Assembly (NCBI RefSeq): GCF_001440545.1
Contig: NZ_LKHP01000001.1
Location: forward strand, 124,001-188,000
Length of the DNA: 64,000 nt
Direction: 5' to 3'
Origin: Caloramator mitchellensis
GTDB taxonomy: Bacteria > Bacillota > Clostridia > Clostridiales > Caloramatoraceae
The notes beneath the pieces were generated by a model, which had not been told where the DNA came from, did not search any database, and was given only the letters and a program-made list of their open reading frames with translations. Every line of letters begins with the position of its first letter. Within the stretch, counting starts at the first letter, position 1. A program made the translations under genes and the position numbers. Positions 26,643 through 35,639 of this stretch are shown in pieces.

Positions 26643-27515
26643 ATGTATTCTAATGGTGAAGAGTTAATAGCATTAGCAAATACGCAAAATAAGAAGATTT
26701 ATGAGATAGTAATCGATTATGAAGCTGATAGAACGGGTAAGACAAAAGAAGAAATAGTGGGAAATATGCGTTCTGTTTTAAATGTCATGATTGATTCTGC
26801 TGAAAAGGGTTTAAATGAAGAAGTAAATTCAATTAGCGGGCTCATAGGCGGAAATGCAAAGAAAGTTCAAGATTACTTAAATGAGAATTCAAATTTAAGC
26901 GGCTATGTAATAAATAAGGCTATGGCTAGGGCTTTATCTGTTTCAGAAGTAAATGCGTCGATGGGAAGAATAGTTGCTGCTCCTACAGCAGGCTCTTCTG
27001 GCATACTTCCCTCTGTCGTTATTACCGCTGCGGAGGTTTTGAATAAAGATAAGGATGACATGGTTAATGCATTGTTTACAGCTTCTGGAATTGGACAAAT
27101 TATCTCTAAGAATGCCACTGTATCAGGAGCAGAAGGTGGATGCCAGGCTGAGTGCGGTTCAGCTGCAGCAATGGCAGCAGCAGCAGTAGTCGAAATGGCA
27201 GGTGGTACTCCAGAGCAAGCTCTTCATGCAGCTGCAATTTGCATTCAGAATATATTAGGATTGGTATGTGATCCTGTAGCAGGATTAGTTGAAGCTCCAT
27301 GCTATTTGAGAAATTCCTCCGGTGCAGTGAATGCGCTTACTTCAGCTGATTTAGCATTGGCCGGAGTAAGAAGCATTATCCCATTTGATGAAGTTGTAGA
27401 TGCCATGTATAGAGTAGGTAAGGCGCTTCCATTTGAACTAAGAGAAACAGCTCTTGGAGGAATTGCAGCTACCCCAACTGGTATTAAATTGAAAAACAAA
27501 ATTTTTGGAGAATAG
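26643..27515 (+). CDS. sdaAA: L-serine dehydratase, iron-sulfur-dependent, alpha subunit
   Basis: A 290-residue catalytic subunit. The cysteines that hold the [4Fe-4S] cluster lie in SGAEGGCQAECGSAAAMAAA and GLVCDPVAGLVEAPCYLRN, all present. APTAGSSGILPSVV is the family core motif. GGAGG at 26633-26637 places the ATG at 26643, 11 bases after sdaAB. The cluster is oxygen-sensitive, in keeping with an anaerobe. Serine deamination feeds pyruvate to fermentation alongside the glycine reductase system at the end of the window. Confidence 0.95.
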   Translation: MYSNGEELIALANTQNKKIYEIVIDYEADRTGKTKEEIVGNMRSVLNVMIDSAEKGLNEEVNSISGLIGGNAKKVQDYLNENSNLSGYVINKAMARALSVSEVNASMGRIVAAPTAGSSGILPSVVITAAEVLNKDKDDMVNALFTASGIGQIISKNATVSGAEGGCQAECGSAAAMAAAAVVEMAGGTPEQALHAAAICIQNILGLVCDPVAGLVEAPCYLRNSSGAVNALTSADLALAGVRSIIPFDEVVDAMYRVGKALPFELRETALGGIAATPTGIKLKNKIFGE

Positions 27516-27579
27516 TTATTTGAAAAAATTAGATTTTTGTGTTAAAATATTCTAAAACAAAAGAATTTGGGGTGATTTT

Positions 27580-27690
27580 ATGGCTGTTTTTAAGTGCACT
27601 GTTTGCGGAGAAATTAAGGAAGGTAGATGCAAACCTGCAAAATGCGCCAAATGCGGTGCTCCAAAAGAAAAAATAGAAAAGCAACAATAA
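27580..27690 (+). CDS. RCKP-type rubredoxin-like small protein
   Basis: A 36-residue protein with two CxxC knuckles, FKCTVCGE and AKCAKCGAP, and the diagnostic GRCKPAKC stretch of the RCKP-type rubredoxin-like domain. Four of these cysteines would bind one iron or zinc. RBS TTGGGGTG precedes the ATG, and a terminator follows directly, so the tiny gene is bounded as a real unit. Electron transfer or oxidative-stress roles are guesses. It lies 64 bases after sdaAA. Confidence 0.85.
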   Translation: MAVFKCTVCGEIKEGRCKPAKCAKCGAPKEKIEKQQ

Positions 27691-27716
27691 AAAACTGCCT
27701 CTTTTGAGGTAGTTTT
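27691..27716. terminator. Terminator after the rubredoxin-like gene
   Basis: AAAACTGCCTC (27691-27701) pairs with GAGGTAGTTTT (27706-27716), followed by further T. Confidence 0.8.
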
Positions 27717-27802
27717 TTATGTTGAAAAATATTAATAATGTAAGCTTTTGTGATTTCACTGGCATTCGCTTATTACCAGGTAACTCTAGTTTTTTTCCAA
27801 AA

Positions 27803-28843
27803 CTAAATTAAATAATAGCTTAATATGATGATTGCATATGAAGCAAGTAAAATTGCACCTTCAAGCCAATAGGTTCTACCATCTTGGAAAACAAAAAATG
27901 ATAAAACTACTGATAGAATTAAGATAGTTAGATCATAAAGATTGTATACTAAAGTTATTGGATTGTATATTAAATTTGCAAATATAACTATTAAAGGCAA
28001 TACGAAAAGAAATATCTGCATGCTGGAGCCGATTGCAATTTCTATACATAAACTCACTTTATCTTTTAGGGCCATGTTTATTGCAGTTATATATTCAGCA
28101 ACATTTCCTATTGCAGGCATTATTAATATGCCTAGTAGTTTTTCTGGTATGTTAAATAAGGTAATTATTTTTTCTATTGAAGAAACAAGCATTTGACTTA
28201 AAATAAAAACTAAAACAAAAATTACTAACCACTTAATTATTATAACATTACTTTCTGACGGTAATTCATCATCGGCATTGTCTTCAGATTGGACTATAAA
28301 TAAATTTTTATGTGTTATTAATGAAAAAATTAAGCCGAGCAAATAAATAACGATTAGGACAATACTAATAGTTAAACTAAAAAAGTTAATTTTTTCTACA
28401 GATATATCTCCATGGAGTGAAATAGAAGAGGTTATTATTAAGCTTGTAAGAGCTAGGAAGAGGAGAGAAAAATTCGTTCTTGCAATATTTTTATTAAATG
28501 ATTGTTCCTTATATTTTATACCTCCAAAGAAGATGCTTAGTCCTAATACAAGAAGCATGTTTCCAATTATTGAACCTATAAGGCCGATTTTAATTAGTTC
28601 AGACATTCCATGGTTTATTGCTAATATACTAATCAGCAATTCTGGTAGATTCCCTGCAGTTGAATTTATTAATCCTCCAATTTTATCTCCAAGTTTATTT
28701 GAGATTATTTTAGTGTAATTGCTAATAAATGTAGATAACAAAATTAATGAAGTAAAACTTAATATGAAATTTATTATGACAAAATCAGTATTATAAAATA
28801 TAAAACATATGGGTAAGGTTAATATCAAGACGATTCTAGCCAT
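27803..28843 (-). CDS. Ca2+/cation:proton antiporter (CaCA/CAX family)
   Basis: A 346-residue protein with about eleven membrane segments in two halves. Each half holds a cation-binding alpha repeat: GGLINSTAGNLPELLISILA (first) and PAIGNVAEYITAINMALKD with IEIAIGSSMQIFLFV (second). The acidic residues in GNLPE and GNVAE mark the CAX subgroup, which exchanges Ca2+ or other cations for H+. A central loop at about 185-205 is acidic. The start ATG at 28843 has GGTGGTGA upstream; the frame also runs to a TTG at 28858. Confidence 0.88.
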   Translation of the reverse strand: MARIVLILTLPICFIFYNTDFVIINFILSFTSLILLSTFISNYTKIISNKLGDKIGGLINSTAGNLPELLISILAINHGMSELIKIGLIGSIIGNMLLVLGLSIFFGGIKYKEQSFNKNIARTNFSLLFLALTSLIITSSISLHGDISVEKINFFSLTISIVLIVIYLLGLIFSLITHKNLFIVQSEDNADDELPSESNVIIIKWLVIFVLVFILSQMLVSSIEKIITLFNIPEKLLGILIMPAIGNVAEYITAINMALKDKVSLCIEIAIGSSMQIFLFVLPLIVIFANLIYNPITLVYNLYDLTILILSVVLSFFVFQDGRTYWLEGAILLASYAIIILSYYLI

Positions 28844-28869
28844 CGATGTCACCACCAATTTTTAAAATT

Positions 28870-28887
28870 CCCCGGGAAATCCCGAGG
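28870..28887 (-). terminator. Terminator after the 55-residue ORF
   Basis: On the minus strand CCTCGGG (28887-28881) pairs with CCCGGGG (28876-28870) around ATTT, then AATTTTAAAA. Confidence 0.65.
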
Positions 28888-28892
28888 ATACA

Positions 28893-29060
28893 TTATTGAT
28901 TAAATTGATTATTTATATATTCATCATCTATAGTCTCAAATTCATCAAAGTATTGATAATCATAAATATCTTTATCAACTTCATTTCTAAACATGCTTCT
29001 TTCTTCTTCAATATTTTTGATTAAATCAATAGGAACCCAAACAATCATACATTTTTTCAT
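28893..29060 (-). CDS. Small acidic hypothetical protein
   Basis: A 55-residue ORF, absent from simple length-filtered ORF lists. It starts MKKCMIVWVPIDLIKNIEEE and is very acidic towards the end (DEFETIDDEYINN). It has a Shine-Dalgarno (GGAAGTG), lies 11 bases after the rubrerythrin stop codon and is followed directly by a terminator, which supports it as a real gene. I recognise no family. Confidence 0.6.
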   Translation of the reverse strand: MKKCMIVWVPIDLIKNIEEERSMFRNEVDKDIYDYQYFDEFETIDDEYINNQFNQ

Positions 29061-29071
29061 TCAATCACTTC

Positions 29072-29611
29072 CTATTTAAAGTTTTCACAGTATATTTCAA
29101 AATAACTTCTAGGGAATCCACATAATGGACACTTTTCTGGAGCTTCGTAACCTTCATGGATATATCCACAGTTTCTGCAATGCCATTTGACTGGCATATC
29201 CCTTCTGAAAATTTTACCTGATTTAAGATTTTGCAAAATGGCGTCAAACCTGTCCCTATGATATCCTTCGGTTTCTGCTAGTTCTTTATAAAAGTCTGCA
29301 ATTTCGTGGAAGCCTTCTTGATGTGCTACAGATTCAAATTCTTTATATAGTTTTTCATTTTCATGAGCTTCTCCTCTGGCAGCTTCTAATAGGTTTTCTG
29401 CTGTAGATTTATTCATTTTTAAAAAATCGTTAAAAACCCTTCTTGCATGTGCTTTTTCATTATCTGAAGTTTCAATAAAAACTGAAGCAATAAATTCATA
29501 TCCGTCTTCTCTAGATTTTTCTGCAAAAAATGTATACATATTTCTTGCCCTTGATTCACCTGCATAAGTTTTTAGCAGGTTTTGTTCAGTTTTACTCCCC
29601 TTTAAATTCAT
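29072..29611 (-). CDS. rbr: Rubrerythrin
   Basis: A 179-residue oxidative-stress protein. An N-terminal four-helix di-iron domain (1-135) contains the EExxH-type ligands TYAGESRARNMYTF, ETSDNEKAHARRV and AETEGYHRDRF. A C-terminal rubredoxin-like domain follows, with CRNCGYIHEG and CPLCGFPRS binding one iron. Rubrerythrins reduce hydrogen peroxide in anaerobes. Complete length. It is the first gene of the unit that also includes the 55-residue ORF. A PerR-box-like palindrome lies upstream. Confidence 0.95.
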   Translation of the reverse strand: MNLKGSKTEQNLLKTYAGESRARNMYTFFAEKSREDGYEFIASVFIETSDNEKAHARRVFNDFLKMNKSTAENLLEAARGEAHENEKLYKEFESVAHQEGFHEIADFYKELAETEGYHRDRFDAILQNLKSGKIFRRDMPVKWHCRNCGYIHEGYEAPEKCPLCGFPRSYFEIYCENFK

Positions 29612-29634
29612 TTTATCACTCCATTACGTGTTAA

Positions 29635-29648
29635 TTACAATATTATAA
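29635..29648 (-). promoter_or_regulatory. Rubrerythrin -10 region with inverted repeat
   Basis: On the minus strand the 14 bases TTATAATATTGTAA form an inverted repeat with one mismatch and contain the likely -10 TATAAT. PerR boxes read TTATAATNATTATAA; this copy lacks the central base, so PerR binding is only a possibility. Confidence 0.35.
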
Positions 29649-29682
29649 TATGTGTGATTAGTTATTTTGACACAAAAAAATA

Positions 29683-29698
29683 AAAGCCTTTCGGCTTT
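29683..29698 (-). terminator. Terminator after the phosphatidylserine synthase gene
   Basis: On the minus strand TAAAGCC...GGCTTTTATTTTTTT forms a short stem with GAAA loop and a long T-run; it overlaps the last codons of the gene. Confidence 0.75.
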
Positions 29699-30215
29699 AG
29701 ACTTTTTTGAATTTAAAATGGCTAACCATAAGGTATGATAGAAAAAGCATAAAAATTGATGATAAAAAATAATGAGGATTTGCTATTGTGATAATATTAT
29801 CTATAGCAACCAAGAAACCAGCAAATGTAATAGGAATACCTATAAAACAATTATTAAATTGAGTTACATTAAATCTAGCTAATCTATAAGCACCTGCTAT
29901 TGGAAATAAAATAACTATGATATAACCAATAATTCCTAAATTAATCAAAAAATTTCCCCATGACAGAATAGCTGGAGCAACTCCAAAAGAAATTAAATCA
30001 CATAATGAGTCTAATTCTTTTCCTAATTGAGATGAAGCATTAAATTTTCTAGCTATTCTCCCATCATACCTATCCATTAATGCTGCAAGTATAATCATTA
30101 TCGCAGACATCTGAAATCTTGAATTTAAAGTAAATATAATTGAAAGCATTCCAAAAGTAAGATTAATAAATGTAAATGAATTTGGAATCACACTTTTGCT
30201 TATTTTAGCGTTCAT
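29697..30215 (-). CDS. pssA: CDP-diacylglycerol--serine O-phosphatidyltransferase
   Basis: A 172-residue membrane enzyme of phospholipid synthesis, joining CDP-diacylglycerol and serine. The CDP-alcohol phosphotransferase motif (D-x2-DG-x2-AR-x8-G-x3-D-x3-D) is intact across residues 49-75 or so, reading DRYDGRIARKF...GKELDSLCD. Five to six membrane segments surround it. The start codon overlaps the psd stop (ATGA), so psd and pssA are translationally coupled and encode consecutive steps to phosphatidylethanolamine. Confidence 0.93.
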   Translation of the reverse strand: MNAKISKSVIPNSFTFINLTFGMLSIIFTLNSRFQMSAIMIILAALMDRYDGRIARKFNASSQLGKELDSLCDLISFGVAPAILSWGNFLINLGIIGYIIVILFPIAGAYRLARFNVTQFNNCFIGIPITFAGFLVAIDNIITIANPHYFLSSIFMLFLSYLMVSHFKFKKV

Positions 30216-30841
30216 TTTATCACTCCTATAATAGTTAAACCGCCTTTAACGGTATCACCTTTTTTAACTTTTATTTCAGTGTTTAAAGGCATAATTATTT
30301 CAGTGCATGAACCAAATTTAATTAGTCCAAATCTTTCACCTTGTTCTAAATTATCATTAACGTTGCTCCAGCAAACTATTCTTCTTGCAACAAACCCTGT
30401 TATTTGATGAACTAATACTTTTGTTTTGGAATTTTCAATACCTATACTATTTCTTTCATTAATATCAGAAGCATGACTCTTGAAAGCAGGAAGATATTTT
30501 CCCGGTCTATAATTCTTATATACTACTTTTCCTTTTATAGGGCTTCTATTAACATGGATATTAAATATTGATAAAAATATGCTTACTTTTATTGCTTTTC
30601 CCTTGAAAAATTCGGATTCTTCGATTTCTTTTACTTCCATTACTGTTCCATCTGCTGGAGACAAAAAATATGAATCATTGAGTATAATTTTTCTATCTGG
30701 GTCCCTGAAGAAATATATAATAAATAACAGTGATAATAATGGAATTAAAGATAAATAAAAGTTTAAGTAGTAAAAAATAGCAAATAATAGCGATAAAATT
30801 ATTAAATATGGCAAGCTTTCTTTTCTTACTGGTATTCTCAT
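30212..30841 (-). CDS. psd: Phosphatidylserine decarboxylase (short archaeal-type)
   Basis: About 209 residues. Two N-terminal membrane segments (10-27 and 30-46) lead to the Psd fold: FFRDPDR, SPADGTVMEV, FNIHVNRSP and the self-cleavage site FGSCTEI, where Ser178 becomes the pyruvoyl group. The short length and FGSC rather than LGST fit the proenzyme type 2 (archaeal-like) group. It converts phosphatidylserine to phosphatidylethanolamine. AAAGGAGACG favours the ATG at 30841 over GTG 30847. Confidence 0.93.
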   Translation of the reverse strand: MRIPVRKESLPYLIILSLLFAIFYYLNFYLSLIPLLSLLFIIYFFRDPDRKIILNDSYFLSPADGTVMEVKEIEESEFFKGKAIKVSIFLSIFNIHVNRSPIKGKVVYKNYRPGKYLPAFKSHASDINERNSIGIENSKTKVLVHQITGFVARRIVCWSNVNDNLEQGERFGLIKFGSCTEIIMPLNTEIKVKKGDTVKGGLTIIGVIK

Positions 30842-30975
30842 AATCACGTCTCCTTTTAATGCGCATATATAAAATATTATATATAATTTGGACAGCTTTT
30901 ACAAGAATTCATTAATTAATCCTTATATAAATATTTGCTTTTTATTTGGATAAAATAATTTCAGGAGGTGTATTT

Positions 30976-31404
30976 ATGAAGGTTAAAGATTTTATGACAA
31001 CAAATGTTGCTTTTGTTAATCCAACTACCCCTATCGTTGAAGTTGCAAAGATAATGAAACAAAGGAATATTGGATCTGTCCCTGTAGTCGATGGAGACAG
31101 GGTTGTTGGAATAGTTACAGACAGAGATATAGTTTTAAGGGACATTGCTATGGGGAAAAATCCTGAGAACGTAACTGCCAAGGATGTAATGACAATGGGG
31201 GTAGCAACCGCTAATCCTAATATGGATATTCATGATGCTTCAAGATTAATGGCTGAAAAGCAAATAAGAAGGCTTCCTGTGGTTGAAAACAATAGGCTTG
31301 TTGGAATGCTGGCAATTGGTGATATAGCGGTAGAGACAAGACTTTCGGATGATGCAGGAGAAGCGTTAAGCGACATATCAAAACCTACTCATACATTATA
31401 TTAA
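30976..31404 (+). CDS. CBS-domain pair protein
   Basis: About 142 residues forming two CBS motifs in tandem: MKVKDFMTTNVAFVNPTTPI with VGIVTDRDIVLR, then MTMGVATANPNMDI with RLPVVENNRLVGMLAIGDIA. Stand-alone CBS pairs of this type (YhcV/YkuL-like) bind adenine nucleotides and may act as energy sensors; the partner is unknown. CAGGAGGTG precedes the ATG at 30976. A terminator follows at once. Confidence 0.9.
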   Translation: MKVKDFMTTNVAFVNPTTPIVEVAKIMKQRNIGSVPVVDGDRVVGIVTDRDIVLRDIAMGKNPENVTAKDVMTMGVATANPNMDIHDASRLMAEKQIRRLPVVENNRLVGMLAIGDIAVETRLSDDAGEALSDISKPTHTLY

Positions 31405-31428
31405 GTTCCTGCTATTGCAGGAACTTAA
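31401..31428. terminator. Terminator after the CBS gene
   Basis: TTAAGTTCCTGC (31401-31412) pairs perfectly with GCAGGAACTTAA (31417-31428), followed by TTTTT. Confidence 0.85.
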
Positions 31429-31465
31429 TTTTTAAGGTAAAATTTGCTTTATTGGGGGGAGTAAG

Positions 31466-32338
31466 ATGAAAAAGGCATTCTTAATTTATAATCCCTATTC
31501 AGGAGATAGAAATTTTAGGCTTAAAATTGATCAGGCAATATATAAATTACAACAAGGAAATTATGTAGTAACTCCATATAGAACAATGTCTATTAAGGAT
31601 ATTTATGAATGCATCAAATTTGCAAAGGGATACGATACAGTTATAATTTCTGGAGGAGATGGAACCATAAATCATACTATTAATGCAATGGTTATGGAAG
31701 AAATTGATCTTCCAATAGGTATAATTCCTTCAGGGACAGCTAATGACTTTGCATCGCATTTAGGAATTGATAAAAGAATAAGCATTGCATGCGATGTTAT
31801 AAATAAAGGGAAATGCGCAAGTTTTGATTTGGGGAAAATAAATGATAGATATTTTATCAATGTCGCTGCTGCTGGCCTTTTAGCAGACGTTTCACAAAAA
31901 ATAGACATAAATCTTAAGAATACTTTAGGTAAAATTGCTTATTATATAAAAGGCATTGAACAGTTGCCAAATTTTAAAGCAATACCCATTAGAATTAAAA
32001 CAGAAAAATATGTTATTGAAGAAAAAGTATTTTTATTTATTGTTTTAAATGGGTCTTCTGCAGGAGGATTTAAATTAGCTCCAGATGCAACTGCCAATGA
32101 TGGATATTTGAATCTTATCGGTGTAAAAAATTGCAATATAGTTGAACTTTTTAATTTGTTTATTAAAATGCTTAAAGGAGAGCATCTTGATAGTAATAAT
32201 ATCATTTATCTTAGAGAAAAACAAATTATAATTGAATCTTTAGAACGTGTAGAAACAGATGTTGATGGTGAGAAGGGTCCAGATTTCCCGCTAAACATTA
32301 GACTCTCGAATAAAAAAGTAAAAATATTCATTCCCTGA
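31466..32338 (+). CDS. Diacylglycerol kinase-family lipid kinase (YegS/BmrU type)
   Basis: A 290-residue cytoplasmic kinase: IYNPYSGDRNF at the N-terminus, nucleotide-binding ISGGDGTINHTINAM (about 70-85), IPSGTANDFASHLG, and GGFKLAPDATANDGYL. These are the standard motifs of the YegS/Rv2252/BmrU family, which phosphorylates diacylglycerol or related lipids. In DgkB this recycles diacylglycerol from lipoteichoic acid synthesis. It ends convergently with the DedA gene, overlapping by 11 bases. Confidence 0.9.
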   Translation: MKKAFLIYNPYSGDRNFRLKIDQAIYKLQQGNYVVTPYRTMSIKDIYECIKFAKGYDTVIISGGDGTINHTINAMVMEEIDLPIGIIPSGTANDFASHLGIDKRISIACDVINKGKCASFDLGKINDRYFINVAAAGLLADVSQKIDINLKNTLGKIAYYIKGIEQLPNFKAIPIRIKTEKYVIEEKVFLFIVLNGSSAGGFKLAPDATANDGYLNLIGVKNCNIVELFNLFIKMLKGEHLDSNNIIYLREKQIIIESLERVETDVDGEKGPDFPLNIRLSNKKVKIFIP

Positions 32339-32942
32339 CCCCTTTTACTAAAAGAATTAAAATATATATTATCAAAATTAATAATGAAAAAAGCAATATA
32401 ATTGAGCTATATTCTTTAATAAGTTGATTTAATACTGCAACATTATTACCAGTAACTCTTCCAACTATGAAGAGCATAGAGTTATGTATAATGCTGGATA
32501 ATATTATTGCAAGTATGGCTGTAATTTTCCTTAACTTTAGAACTCCGGATGCTATCAATACAATTGAATTGATTCCAGGTATAAATTTGCTTAAAATTAT
32601 TGCAAATGCTCCAAATTTATCATACCATTTTTCAAACAAGTATATTTTGTTAATTTGAAAAAAATTATTTATATATTTGTTTTTCAAAACTCTTTCTGAA
32701 TAATGAAAACTGATTAAATACAGCATGATGCTGCTAATAATTGTAGAGGACAATGCAATAATTAGCAGCAAAGCGCCGTTTTTTGTTATTTGACTACTAA
32801 GGTAGCCTAACAGAGCTATAAACGTATCTCCAGGATAGGGAGGAAAAAAAATCTGCAGAAAGCTATTTAAAATAGTAAATAAATACACTAACATTGGATT
32901 TTGTTTTAATGAATAGATAGTGCGTATAAAAAATTCCTGCAT
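32328..32942 (-). CDS. DedA/VTT-type membrane protein (SNARE-associated family)
   Basis: About 204 residues with four to five membrane segments. The VTT-domain core is visible: FPPYPGDTFIALLGYLSSQ, then the amphipathic KWYDKFGAFAIILSKFIPGINSIVLIASGVLKL with the family F-x-R/K-F-x-P-x2-N signature. DedA proteins act in membrane lipid flipping and envelope homeostasis. AGGAGATG precedes ATG 32942. It follows the YgiQ gene with a 4-base gap on the minus strand. Confidence 0.8.
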   Translation of the reverse strand: MQEFFIRTIYSLKQNPMLVYLFTILNSFLQIFFPPYPGDTFIALLGYLSSQITKNGALLLIIALSSTIISSIMLYLISFHYSERVLKNKYINNFFQINKIYLFEKWYDKFGAFAIILSKFIPGINSIVLIASGVLKLRKITAILAIILSSIIHNSMLFIVGRVTGNNVAVLNQLIKEYSSIILLFSLLILIIYILILLVKGVRE

Positions 32943-32946
32943 TTTA

Positions 32947-34746
32947 TCATCTCCTGATTTTCTTAGGTGCAATCAAACATTTTTTTGAATAACCAATCAA
33001 GTCGGTTCTTCCAGATTTGACCAAAGCTTTATAAACAAGTTCATAATTTTTTGGGTCCCTATACTGAAGCAATGCTCTTTGCATTTTCTTTTCTTCAGGG
33101 TCTTTTGGGACATAAACCTTTTTACCTGTTATTGGATTTACTCCAGTATAATAAATTGTAGTAGATAAACTCCCAGGGGTCGGATAAAAATCTTGAACCT
33201 GTTCTGGATTATAACCTAAATCCCTGATGTATTCTGCTAGTTCAACAGCAGCACTTAAATCGCTGCCTGGATGGCTTGACATTAAGTATGGAACGAGGTA
33301 TTGTTTCAAATTTAATTTTTTATTCAATTCGTGATATTTTTTTTCAAATCTCTCATAAACTTTTTTACTTGGCTTTCCCATACAGAACAGCACTTCATCA
33401 TTTACATGTTCAGGAGCCACCTTAAGCTGACCACTAATATGATGCTTAACTAACTCTTCGAAGAATTTTGTATTCTTATCGTATATTAGATAATCATATC
33501 TTATTCCTGACCGAATAAATACCTTTTTAACCCTTGGAAGCTTTCTAATTTCTTGTAATATATCAAGATATTCATCGTGATTAACTTCCAGATTAGGACA
33601 TGGAGTAGGGTGCATACATTGCCTATTTTTGCAGACCCCGTGCTCTATTTGCATTTTGCAGGATGGATTTCTAAAATTAGCCGTAGGCCCACCAACATCG
33701 TGAATATAGCCTTTAAAATTCGGGAGCGTTGTAAGTTTTACTGCTTCATCAATAATTGATTTTTTACTTCTATTTTGAATTACCCTACCTTGATGAAAAT
33801 GTATAGCACAAAAAGAACAACCACCATAACATCCTCTATGAGATGTTATACTGAATTCTACTTCCTTTAATGCTGGTATACCACCATCCTTTTTATAGAT
33901 AGGGTGGTATGTTCTTATATATGGAAGTGAATAAACGAAGTCAAGTTCTTCTTGACTTAATGGAAATGCTGGTGGGTTTTGAACAATATATAAGTTACCA
34001 TGTTTTTGAACCAAAGTTTTCCCCTTAATTGCATCCTGTTCCTGGTATTGTATTTTAAAAGCTAGATTATATTGAAGTTTATCCGATTTTACCTCTTCAA
34101 AAGAAGGCATTTCGATATAATCCTTTAAACCTTCGATATCCTTTGTTATATAGCAGGTTCCCCTAATATCTTTTAAGTCTAAAATATTTTTACCAAAAGC
34201 AATCAAATTTGCAATTTCAATTATTTGTTTTTCCCCCATTCCAAACACCAATAGGTTGGCATTGCTATCAACAAGAATTGAATTTCTAACCTTGTCATCC
34301 CAATAGTCATAATGGGCAAACCTTCTTAGACTTGCCTCAATTCCCCCAAGAATTATTGGAACATCCTTGTAAGCCTCACGTATTTTATTGCAGTATACTA
34401 TATCAGCACGGTCTGGTCTTAAACCTGCTTTGCCACCCGGTGAGTAGACATCAGTATTTCGCCTTTTTTTGTTTACTGTATAATGATTAACCATAGAATC
34501 TATGTTGCCAGAGGATACTAAAAATGCTACTCTTGGTTTTCCTAGTTTAGTAAAATCGTCAATAGTTCTCCAATTCGGCTGAGGTATAACTCCTACTTTG
34601 AACCCTAATGACTCTAACAATCTTGTTATAACAGCATGGCCAAAAGAAGGATGGTCTACATATGCATCCCCAGTAACAAATATAAAATCACATTCCTTCC
34701 ACCCAAGCTTATTCATCTCTTCTTTATTAATTGGAAAAAATTTCAA
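32947..34746 (-). CDS. YgiQ family radical SAM protein
   Basis: About 599 residues. The N-terminal domain starts [20 protein letters not shown] with [18 protein letters not shown], the YgiQ signature, and the radical-SAM cluster motif is [18 protein letters not shown] (CxxxCxxC). C-terminal features include [17 protein letters not shown]. The reaction is unknown for the family. RBS GAGG at 34754-34757 is best spaced for a TTG start at 34746; an ATG at 34752 and a GTG at 34755 are alternatives. Confidence 0.9.
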   Translation of the reverse strand: MKFFPINKEEMNKLGWKECDFIFVTGDAYVDHPSFGHAVITRLLESLGFKVGVIPQPNWRTIDDFTKLGKPRVAFLVSSGNIDSMVNHYTVNKKRRNTDVYSPGGKAGLRPDRADIVYCNKIREAYKDVPIILGGIEASLRRFAHYDYWDDKVRNSILVDSNANLLVFGMGEKQIIEIANLIAFGKNILDLKDIRGTCYITKDIEGLKDYIEMPSFEEVKSDKLQYNLAFKIQYQEQDAIKGKTLVQKHGNLYIVQNPPAFPLSQEELDFVYSLPYIRTYHPIYKKDGGIPALKEVEFSITSHRGCYGGCSFCAIHFHQGRVIQNRSKKSIIDEAVKLTTLPNFKGYIHDVGGPTANFRNPSCKMQIEHGVCKNRQCMHPTPCPNLEVNHDEYLDILQEIRKLPRVKKVFIRSGIRYDYLIYDKNTKFFEELVKHHISGQLKVAPEHVNDEVLFCMGKPSKKVYERFEKKYHELNKKLNLKQYLVPYLMSSHPGSDLSAAVELAEYIRDLGYNPEQVQDFYPTPGSLSTTIYYTGVNPITGKKVYVPKDPEEKKMQRALLQYRDPKNYELVYKALVKSGRTDLIGYSKKCLIAPKKIRR

Positions 34747-34895
34747 AAACATCACCTCAACGATAAATTTTTCAAATTACAATACTTAATATTATAATTC
34801 TCCAACTTAAATAATAAAATAACTTTTTGTATTATTTTTGCATTTTAACAAAAAATATATTTGTTAATAAGGAATTTAGTTGGAGGTGAAAGAAT

Positions 34896-35561
34896 ATGAG
34901 AAAAATGGTATTATTTTTATGGGCTATAGTTTTGGTTTTTCTAATTACTATTATACAAAATAATTTATCAATTGAAACGGCATCCTATGGATGGGGTTCA
35001 AGAGGAAACACTGTAATAGAAATTCAAAAGCGATTAAAAAATTGGGGCTATTATACTGGCAATGTTGATGGAATATACGGATATAAAACTTATATAGCAG
35101 TAAAAAATTTTCAAACAAAAAATGGCCTATATCCTGATGGTATTGTAGGTCCTAAAACATTAGCTGCATTGGGCATTAGTGAATATTCAGCTCAAAGAGG
35201 TTATTCTGGAAGTCAAAATTATGAATTATTATCAAGGCTCATTTCTGGTGAAGCAAGAGGGGAACCGTATATTGGGCAGGTAGCAGTAGGAGGGGTAGTC
35301 CTTAATAGAACAAGAGACCCGCGATTTCCATCAACTATACCAGGGGTTATATATCAACCAGGTGCATTTACTGCAGTAAGCGATGGACAAATAAATTTAT
35401 CACCAACTGATTCAGCAAGAAAAGCATCAAGCGATGCATTAAACGGCTGGGATCCATCAGGAGGTGCACTGTATTATTATAATCCTGCAAAAACCACAAA
35501 TAAATGGATTTGGTCAAGACCAATAATTAAAATCATTGGTGATCATTATTTTTGCAAATAA
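34896..35561 (+). CDS. sleB: Spore cortex-lytic enzyme SleB
   Basis: A 221-residue secreted protein. A signal peptide (about 1-28) is followed by a peptidoglycan-binding domain (30-75: GNTVIEIQKRLKNWGYYTG) and a catalytic hydrolase_2 domain (about 100-221). The latter has LISGEARGEPYIGQVAVGGV with the catalytic Glu, and ends in GDHYFCK. SleB is a lytic transglycosylase that degrades spore cortex in germination, so the organism forms endospores. It is preceded by GGAGGTG and stands alone; no ypeB partner is adjacent. A forespore promoter could not be identified with confidence. Confidence 0.93.
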   Translation: MRKMVLFLWAIVLVFLITIIQNNLSIETASYGWGSRGNTVIEIQKRLKNWGYYTGNVDGIYGYKTYIAVKNFQTKNGLYPDGIVGPKTLAALGISEYSAQRGYSGSQNYELLSRLISGEARGEPYIGQVAVGGVVLNRTRDPRFPSTIPGVIYQPGAFTAVSDGQINLSPTDSARKASSDALNGWDPSGGALYYYNPAKTTNKWIWSRPIIKIIGDHYFCK

Positions 35562-35587
35562 CTTAACATTTTCTTAACAATAAATTA

Positions 35588-35616
35588 TTGACAGATAAAT
35601 TGAATAGTATTATAAT
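35588..35616 (+). promoter_or_regulatory. Consensus promoter of the cysK-cysE operon
   Basis: TTGACA (35588-35593), a 17-base spacer and TATAAT (35611-35616): both hexamers match the vegetative consensus exactly. The T-box leader begins about 25 bases further on. Confidence 0.85.
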
Positions 35617-35639
35617 AAAATCAGAGTAAATTAATCGGA

